A stretch of 5,754 bases of DNA from NCBI GenBank assembly GCA_900545875.1, contig URAQ01000118.1, positions 1 through 5,754 on the forward strand, written 5' to 3'. The DNA comes from an uncultured Collinsella sp. (GTDB lineage Bacteria; Actinomycetota; Coriobacteriia; Coriobacteriales; Coriobacteriaceae). The position numbers were made by a program, and so were the translations under genes. Below, one piece after another: positions 1-3,670 of the stretch (the stretch's first letter is position 1; every line of letters begins with the position of its first letter). The notes under the pieces were generated by a model that did no database searches, had not been told where the DNA came from, and saw only the letters and a list, made by a program, of their open reading frames with translations.

Positions 1-78
1 CAAAGCCGCATCGTCGGCACAGCCGATCAAGCGCACGCCAAAGCCAGCAGCACAATCAACATTTGCCTGTTCAGACAC
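1..78 (-). CDS. Partial CDS of unknown function, 5' end only
   Basis: An open frame reads leftward from a GTG at 78 to the window edge without a stop, giving 26 codons. The peptide starts (M)SEQANVDCAAG and continues FGVRLIGCADDAAL. A purine-rich AGGGGG on the minus strand lies 9 nt before the GTG and 6 nt before an alternative in-frame TTG at 81, so the exact start is uncertain. A TACAAT -10-like box lies about 35 nt upstream. I do not recognise the family. Two cysteines (residues 9 and 20) are visible, but the fragment is too short to assign a domain. The gene would lie downstream of the surface-protein gene on the same strand, separated from it by a strong terminator, so it is probably a separate transcription unit. 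That it is coding at all is an inference from the open frame, the ribosome site and protein-like composition. Confidence 0.5.
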   Translation of the reverse strand, partial: MSEQANVDCAAGFGVRLIGCADDAAL

Positions 79-112
79 CAAAACGTTCCCCCTAAATCGC
101 TGCACGATGCCA

Positions 113-118
113 ATTGTA
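113..118 (-). promoter_or_regulatory. Candidate -10 box (TACAAT) for the left-edge gene
   Basis: On the minus strand TACAAT matches the TATAAT consensus at five of six positions. It is placed to give a leader of roughly 28 nt before the GTG at 78. No good -35 hexamer is seen 16-18 bp upstream: the best is TCGGTA. The call therefore rests on the -10 alone. The -35 position falls inside a GC-rich inverted repeat (128-153), which could act as an operator. Confidence 0.3.
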
Positions 119-127
119 ATGACCGCC

Positions 128-153
128 TCGCGCGTACCGACGACGCCGCGCGA
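128..153. repeat. GC-rich inverted repeat, 7-bp arms
   Basis: TCGCGCG (128-134) and CGCGCGA (147-153) are perfect inverted arms separated by 12 bp. The repeat lies in the gene-free stretch between the surface-protein terminator and the left-edge gene. No T-run follows on either strand, so it does not look like an intrinsic terminator. CG alternation makes short arms of this kind fairly likely by chance in GC-rich DNA. It could be an operator for the left-edge gene, but that is speculative. Confidence 0.35.
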
Positions 154-207
154 ACATATCGGGCAACGGTAGCAACAAGAGGTGTGAGGGGGCATAACTA
201 ATCGTTG

Positions 208-248
208 CACAACAAAACGGGGCCCGATGCATTCGCACCGGACCCCGT
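208..248 (-). terminator. Intrinsic terminator of the surface-protein gene
   Basis: On the minus strand the stem-loop spans 248-217. Its lower stem ACGGGG pairs with CCCCGT. The upper stem TCCG pairs with CGGG with one G-T wobble, and a further four pairs (GTGC with GCAT) close a GAAT tetraloop. This gives about 14 stacked pairs. A T-rich tail (TTTGTTGT) follows directly at 216-209. The stem begins 32 nt past the TAG of the surface-protein gene. Stem strength, tail and position all agree with a Rho-independent terminator. Confidence 0.85.
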
Positions 249-280
249 CCCGACTCTTTAGTTATCTGGCAACCGAGAGG

Positions 281-2062
281 CTACTCCTCCGAGCTGTCCT
301 CCCCAGAAGCCTTCTTCTGCTGATCGAGCTTATGCTTACCACTTACGATAGACGTAGCACCCAGTGTGGCCAAGCTCGCGCTGGCAAGGCTCGCCATCAC
401 GATCAAGTCGCCCGTCTTGGGCATGTTGCCGCCAGATGACTTGGTTGTGGTGGTCGTGGTGGTTGTAGTGGTAACCGTTTTGGAGTCATTTTGCTCCTGG
501 ACTTGGTTGTCAGCACCGCTCTTGACGTCGTCTTCGGACTGTTTCTTTTCGCCCTCGGTCTTGCTCTCGTCCTTCTTCTGAGCGGATTTGTCGTCCTTCT
601 CCTCAGAGCTAGAACCCTTATCAGATTCGGTCTTCTCGGAAGCCTTGTCCTTGGAGTCGCCCTTTGCGGCCTCGGTCTTTTCCGTGGAAACCTGATCAGA
701 ATTGTCCTTGTTCTGGGTCGAGCCATTATTGACGCCAGCCATCAGCGAAGAGCCCAGCGTAGAACCAAGCTGCACGGAGAAAGAAGGCTTCTTGTCCGGC
801 GAAGCAACGGGAGCGTCCGGCGCCTTATTCGAGTCGTCCTTGGAAGCGTCGGAATCAGGGGTTGCGTCAGAGCCGGAGCCGTTGTTAGAGCCGGTGTCAA
901 CGGACGAATCGCTCGAGCCGGTGGATGAGTTAGAGGTGCCAGCGTCGGTCGAACCAGAAGCGTCGCTGTCCGTATTGCCGGCAGAGCTTGAAGACGAATC
1001 GCCCGCAGCAGAGCCGTTCGAATCGGAGCCGTTCGAGGTAGAGCCGTCGTTGGTAGTGCCACCAGCAGAGCCATTACCGTCAGCATCGGTCGAGGGCGCA
1101 TCCATCCTGTCATCGTTGGCATCGTCACTCGAGCCGTCATTCGAATCAGGTGTCGGCGAGGGCGCCGGCGTAGGCTCGGGCTGCACGGGCGTCGCAGCGG
1201 CAGCGGCCTCGTCCTCGGCGATATAAACCAAGCAGTCCTTCAGCTCGTTGCGGTAGCGGTTCTTCCAGCCCTCATGATACTGGGGTTGGCTCGAATACTT
1301 GGTCGCCACGTTATTGACCACGCTGTAGGAAAGCGCCGTCACAAACTCGCGATCGGACATATCGTTGGAAAGATTCGCCCAGCGGAAAAAGTCCCTGCAG
1401 CCACCAGTGCCGCACATGTTGGTAATGCTCCACACCATGCCCTTGACGCAGTCGGCGCGGCCCGAAATATCAATACCCAGGCCGCTCTTGAGCCACGCCT
1501 CGGTCACCGCATAGTACGAGTTGTACGCATAAGCATCTTGAAGTGCTGAGAACTCAACAGGATCGGTGTTGTAAGCACCCTGGAAGGCCTCCTGCGCAAT
1601 ACGGCCCAACTCGGTGAGCTGACCGTTCTCGTACATGGCATTGCTCGTGTTGGAAATCTCGCTGCCGCGATCAATCGCATCCTTGAGCATGCTGTATTTT
1701 TCGGGGCTGTAGTTGTAGACCTGCTTCATAAACGGAATGAGCGACCAGCGGCGGTCGAACTGGTAATAGCCCAACGCGTTATAGCCGTCACCGTACGAAA
1801 AGCCCTGGTTGTAGTTACCATGGCTCTCGTACTTGGTAAAGTACTTCATCTCGGGAGTCACGTTGACAAACGAAACGCCCTGGACCGACCTCAGCACGCC
1901 TGAGAAGGACTGCTGGGTGTAGAGACCCTTATCGATATCGGTGGCATCCGAGGCAACGCCCGGCGTGGGCTCCTCGGCAGCGGCGGGTGCCGGCGCGGAA
2001 ACGGCGCCAAACGAAAGCGCCAACGTCAGGCCCGCGACAATAGCAGAATGCTTGGGCTGCAT
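281..2062 (-). CDS. Secreted, sortase-anchored surface protein with lysozyme-like head and Ser/Asp/Gly-rich stalk
   Basis: The gene encodes 593 residues. Residues 1-29 form a signal peptide: short basic start, hydrophobic core, and a likely signal-peptidase cut after Ala29 (A-A-A before EEP). Residues about 65-285 look globular. The segment KYESHGNY (77-84) followed by GYNALGYYQFD (93-103) resembles the catalytic-Glu and G-x-x-QF motifs of lysozyme/transglycosylase-fold proteins, which would make Glu79 the candidate acid. Four cysteines (205, 217, 222, 277) could form two disulfides outside the cell. A Pro-rich linker (292-305) leads into a Ser/Asp/Gly/Asn-rich stalk (306-410). A short less biased stretch (424-455), a Lys/Glu/Asp-rich stretch (460-515) and ten consecutive Thr (531-540) follow. 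The C-terminus has MPKTG (547-551), a hydrophobic segment (about 553-572) and a charged tail with KHK and QQKK, which is a wall-sorting signal with Met in place of the usual Leu. A GGGAGGAT ribosome site lies 4 nt before the ATG. Peptidoglycan hydrolysis is inferred from a short motif only; an adhesin or a catalytically dead head is possible. Confidence 0.85.
   Translation of the reverse strand: MQPKHSAIVAGLTLALSFGAVSAPAPAAAEEPTPGVASDATDIDKGLYTQQSFSGVLRSVQGVSFVNVTPEMKYFTKYESHGNYNQGFSYGDGYNALGYYQFDRRWSLIPFMKQVYNYSPEKYSMLKDAIDRGSEISNTSNAMYENGQLTELGRIAQEAFQGAYNTDPVEFSALQDAYAYNSYYAVTEAWLKSGLGIDISGRADCVKGMVWSITNMCGTGGCRDFFRWANLSNDMSDREFVTALSYSVVNNVATKYSSQPQYHEGWKNRYRNELKDCLVYIAEDEAAAAATPVQPEPTPAPSPTPDSNDGSSDDANDDRMDAPSTDADGNGSAGGTTNDGSTSNGSDSNGSAAGDSSSSSAGNTDSDASGSTDAGTSNSSTGSSDSSVDTGSNNGSGSDATPDSDASKDDSNKAPDAPVASPDKKPSFSVQLGSTLGSSLMAGVNNGSTQNKDNSDQVSTEKTEAAKGDSKDKASEKTESDKGSSSEEKDDKSAQKKDESKTEGEKKQSEDDVKSGADNQVQEQNDSKTVTTTTTTTTTTKSSGGNMPKTGDLIVMASLASASLATLGATSIVSGKHKLDQQKKASGEDSSEE
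443..472 (-). repeat. Ten-threonine codon tract in the surface protein
   Basis: Ten consecutive Thr codons encode residues 531-540, just before the MPKTG sorting signal, preceded by Thr-Val. All four Thr codons are used (ACC, ACT, ACA, ACG), so the run is not a pure trinucleotide repeat and is not an obvious slippage site. A rigid, possibly O-glycosylated spacer close to the wall attachment point is a plausible role, inferred from composition only. Confidence 0.8.
1009..1055. repeat. Imperfect short repeats in the stalk-coding region
   Basis: The motif AGAGCCGTTCGA and close variants (GGAGCCGTTCGA, AGAGCCGTCGTT) occur three times in about 45 bp on the plus strand. On the coding strand they encode repeated Asn-Gly-Ser units with Ser/Asp/Gly spacers. 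Tandem near-repeats like these can change stalk length by recombination. Similar but looser units continue through about 830-1130. Confidence 0.55.
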
Positions 2063-2065
2063 AAG

Positions 2066-2073
2066 ATCCTCCC
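2066..2073 (-). promoter_or_regulatory. Ribosome binding site of the surface-protein gene
   Basis: GGGAGGAT on the minus strand lies 4 nt before the ATG at 2062 and is a strong Shine-Dalgarno match. Together with the signal peptide that begins at once, it fixes this start codon. Confidence 0.8.
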
Positions 2074-2132
2074 TGCATTGGTGTAGTTAAAGTTCAGTTT
2101 GCAAAGATAAAAATAAGTATTGCAGCTCGCCC

Positions 2133-2173
2133 GTTGTTGCACAACAACCCCTCGGTAAACGGCAACAACCCTC
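2133..2173. promoter_or_regulatory. CAACAAC repeat cluster upstream of the surface-protein gene (candidate operator)
   Basis: GTTGTTG (2133-2139) and CAACAAC (2142-2148) form a perfect inverted pair with a 2-bp spacer. A second CAACAAC (2163-2169) follows exactly 21 bp after the first, about two helical turns, and both copies run on into a C-rich CCCTC-like extension. The cluster sits 71-111 bp upstream of the surface-protein start, where an operator or activator site would be expected. The hairpin is not followed directly by a T-run, so it is a poor terminator. No regulator can be assigned. Confidence 0.45.
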
Positions 2174-2201
2174 CGCGAAATCTTAAGGAATTGCGCTCAA
2201 C

Positions 2202-2633
2202 CTACAGCTTAATGTCAAAGTTGATTTCGGGGACGGCGGCCAGGTCGGCCAACGTCACGCCGTCGACGTACTTTTCGATCACGTCGTCCAAACCGCGCCA
2301 GAACTTGACGGTCGAGCACAAATCGCTGCGGGTGCAGCTGTTGTCGATGCCATCGCACGCCACCGGAGCCGTGCTGCCCTCGACGGCACGCAGGATGTCG
2401 CCGGCGCGCACCTCGGCCGGGTCCTTCGCCATCATGTAGCCGCCGCCCTTACCGCGCACGCTCCTAAGCAGGCCCGCCTTCATGAGCGGACGAACCAGCT
2501 GCTCCAAATACTTTTGTGAAATATGCTCGCGGTCAGCGACCTCGCGAAGGGCAATCTTGCCCTCGGCGTCACCAAGCGCTGCGATATAGATCATCAGACG
2601 GAGGGCATAGCGGCCCTTAGAAGAAATGAGCAT
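2202..2633 (-). CDS. iscR: Rrf2-family (IscR-like) Fe-S responsive transcriptional regulator
   Basis: The protein has 143 residues. The start at 2633 gives MLISSKGRYALRLMIYIAALG, the typical Rrf2 N-terminus, with a GGGAGGG ribosome site 5 nt upstream. A longer in-frame ATG at 2711 would read through both palindromic operators and add 26 non-family residues, so it is rejected. The winged helix-turn-helix covers roughly residues 25-70, with recognition-helix region QKYLEQLVRPL and the wing motif VRGKGGGY (59-66), as in E. coli IscR. Three cysteines, C93, C100 and C106, sit where IscR has its cluster ligands C92, C98 and C104. The spacing is C-x6-C-x5-C instead of C-x5-C-x5-C, and Val109 stands where IscR has the fourth ligand His107. 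The protein probably dimerises and binds the divergent operators at 2654-2728, controlling itself and suf. That role is inferred from family and position; an NO- or redox-sensing Rrf2 member is the main alternative. Confidence 0.88.
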   Translation of the reverse strand: MLISSKGRYALRLMIYIAALGDAEGKIALREVADREHISQKYLEQLVRPLMKAGLLRSVRGKGGGYMMAKDPAEVRAGDILRAVEGSTAPVACDGIDNSCTRSDLCSTVKFWRGLDDVIEKYVDGVTLADLAAVPEINFDIKL

Positions 2634-2638
2634 ACCTA

Positions 2639-2645
2639 CCCTCCC
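2639..2645 (-). promoter_or_regulatory. Ribosome binding site deciding the regulator's start
   Basis: GGGAGGG on the minus strand is 5 nt before the ATG at 2633. The longer frame's ATG at 2711 has no such site, so this one decides the start. Confidence 0.75.
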
Positions 2646-2653
2646 ATCGCATC

Positions 2654-2684
2654 TGGGACAACATAACCAGGTTTGTTTGTCCCA
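2654..2684. promoter_or_regulatory. Palindromic operator 1 (TGGGACAA ... TTGTCCCA)
   Basis: This is a 31-bp element with perfect outer arms TGGGACAA (2654-2661) and TTGTCCCA (2677-2684), plus an inner dyad AACC-A-GGTT (2665-2673). It ends 20 bp before the regulator's ATG, where it would overlap its promoter or early leader, as expected for autoregulation. In reverse complement it matches operator 2 at 27 of 31 positions, which argues strongly that both are sites for one protein. The inner A-x3-CC ... GG half is loosely like type 2 IscR sites, but the outer TGGGACAA arms are not part of the E. coli consensus. Confidence 0.75.
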
Positions 2685-2697
2685 AATCTTAAGTAAG

Positions 2698-2728
2698 TGG
2701 GACAAACACAACAGGTTATTTTGTCCCA
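2698..2728. promoter_or_regulatory. Palindromic operator 2, inverted copy of operator 1
   Basis: This is a second 31-bp element with arms TGGGACAA (2698-2705) and TTGTCCCA (2721-2728) and an inner AACAGGTTA. Its reverse complement differs from operator 1 at only four positions, all in the centre. The element centres are 44 bp apart, close to four helical turns, so bound dimers would lie on nearly the same face. It is upstream of both divergent genes and about 60 bp from the candidate suf promoter's -10. Confidence 0.75.
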
Positions 2729-2765
2729 GAATTTGAAAAGTCGAGTGGATTAGTCGGGTTTTCCC

Positions 2766-2793
2766 TTGACTAACGCCGAACCCATAGTAACTT
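2766..2793 (+). promoter_or_regulatory. Candidate suf operon promoter
   Basis: TTGACT (2766-2771) is a good -35 match. After 16 bp, TAACTT (2788-2793) is a weak -10. Transcription would start near 2800, giving a leader of about 58 nt to the sufC ATG. The operators lie upstream of this promoter rather than over it, which would fit activation or remote repression. The assignment is by eye and tentative. Confidence 0.35.
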
Positions 2794-2818
2794 TATTCCG
2801 AGAAGATTCCTAGGGTTT

Positions 2819-2838
2819 AGTACACCTATGAGTACACC
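2819..2838. repeat. AGTACACC direct repeat, 12-bp period
   Basis: AGTACACC occurs at 2819-2826 and again at 2831-2838, with TATG between. The second copy overlaps the first codons after an upstream in-frame ATG at 2828. It may be coincidence or a site in the leader of the suf mRNA. Confidence 0.4.
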
Positions 2839-2845
2839 ATATACA

Positions 2846-2852
2846 GAGAGGG
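2846..2852 (+). promoter_or_regulatory. Ribosome binding site deciding the sufC start
   Basis: GAGAGGG lies 5 nt before the ATG at 2858. The alternative ATG at 2828 has only a weak TAGGG about 12 nt upstream, so 2858 is preferred. Confidence 0.65.
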
Positions 2853-2857
2853 ACAGC

Positions 2858-3658
2858 ATGAGCGCAAATCCGCTGCTTTCCATCGAAGGTCTGACCGCCT
2901 CCGTGGACGAGAAGACCATCCTCCACAACGTCAACCTCAACGTCGCCGCCGGCGAGACCCACGTTCTGATGGGACCCAACGGCGCCGGCAAGTCCACCCT
3001 CGGCCACCTGGTCATGGGCGACCCCGTTTACACGGTCAACGACGGCCGCATCGTCTTTGACGGCCAGGACATCACTGAACTCACCACCGACAAGCGCTCG
3101 CGCGCCGGCCTGTTCCTGAGCTTCCAGGCCCCGGTCGAGATTCCGGGCGTGCCGCTGTCGAGCTTTTTGCGCGCCAGCATCGCCGGCCGCCCCGGCCTGG
3201 AGATGAAGGGCAAGGAGTTCCGCCGTCGCGTCAAGGAGCTCGTGGCAGAGCTCAACATGGATACCGCCTACCTCAACCGCGAGCTGGGCGTGGGCTTCTC
3301 GGGCGGCGAGAAGAAGAAGGTCGAGATGCTCCAGCTCCTGTTGCTGCAGCCCAAGCTCGCCATCCTCGACGAGACCGACTCGGGCCTAGACGTCGACGCC
3401 CTGTCCACCGTCAGCCACGGCATGGACGCCTACCGCAAGAGCTGCGACGGCTCCATGCTCATCATCACACACAACACGCGCATCTTGGAGCACCTGGATG
3501 TCGACCGCGTCCACGTTATGGTCAAGGGCCACATCGTGCGCGAGGACGACGCCTCGCTCATCCCCTGGATCGACAAGAACGGTTTTGAGACCTTCGAGCG
3601 CGAGGCCGCCGAGCAGCGCGCCCAGGCCGAGGCCGCCGCTGCCGAGCAGCAGGCGTAA
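2858..3658 (+). CDS. sufC: SufC, ATPase of the SufBCD Fe-S cluster assembly complex
   Basis: SufC is a cytoplasmic ABC-type ATPase without membrane segments. It dimerises on the SufB-SufD scaffold and uses ATP to open it for Fe-S cluster building. The 266-residue protein shows every ABC motif: Walker A GPNGAGKST (39-47), Q-loop Gln90 in SFQAP, signature FSGGEKKK (147-154), Walker B LAILDETD (167-174, Asp171 and Glu172), D-loop SGLD (175-178) and H-loop His205. DETDSGLD and the SGGEKKK signature are typical of SufC rather than of transporters. The start at 2858 gives MSANPLLSIEGL, which fits the family; an in-frame ATG at 2828 would add ten residues. E. coli SufC has 248 residues, and the excess here is mainly an Ala/Glu/Gln-rich tail (about 246-266). 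It is the first gene of the operon; sufB follows after 12 nt. Confidence 0.96.
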   Translation: MSANPLLSIEGLTASVDEKTILHNVNLNVAAGETHVLMGPNGAGKSTLGHLVMGDPVYTVNDGRIVFDGQDITELTTDKRSRAGLFLSFQAPVEIPGVPLSSFLRASIAGRPGLEMKGKEFRRRVKELVAELNMDTAYLNRELGVGFSGGEKKKVEMLQLLLLQPKLAILDETDSGLDVDALSTVSHGMDAYRKSCDGSMLIITHNTRILEHLDVDRVHVMVKGHIVREDDASLIPWIDKNGFETFEREAAEQRAQAEAAAAEQQA

Positions 3659-3663
3659 AGGGG
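3657..3663 (+). promoter_or_regulatory. Ribosome binding site of sufB overlapping the sufC stop
   Basis: AAAGGGG begins inside the sufC TAA stop codon and ends 7 nt before the sufB ATG. Ribosomes ending sufC would finish on the site, which suggests translational coupling of the two genes. Confidence 0.7.
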
Positions 3664-3670
3664 CGACGCA

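Noticed and set aside
702..1226. 174-codon plus-strand open frame rich in Glu, Ser and Pro
   Set aside because: It is antisense to the Ser/Asp/Gly-rich stalk. The biased codons of the stalk suppress stops on the other strand, and the frame has no convincing ribosome site or family pattern.
2133..2148. GTTGTTG/CAACAAC hairpin as terminator of the regulator gene
   Set aside because: On the minus strand the hairpin is followed by a GC-rich GGGCGAGC, and the T-rich stretch comes too far downstream for an intrinsic terminator.
2634..2711. 26-residue N-terminal extension of the Rrf2 regulator
   Set aside because: It would translate across the palindromic operators, has no ribosome site at its ATG and does not match the family N-terminus, while the ATG at 2633 has a strong site and the standard start sequence.
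2654..2728. CRISPR-like or transposon-end interpretation of the inverted elements
   Set aside because: There are only two copies in inverted orientation between divergent genes, with no transposase, no target duplication and no spacer array. Operators explain them better.
2770..3015. 81-codon minus-strand open frame over the suf promoter and the 5' part of sufC
   Set aside because: Most of it mirrors the SufC Walker A region, giving an LPAPLGP-like sequence often produced opposite ABC ATPase genes. It ends in non-coding DNA.
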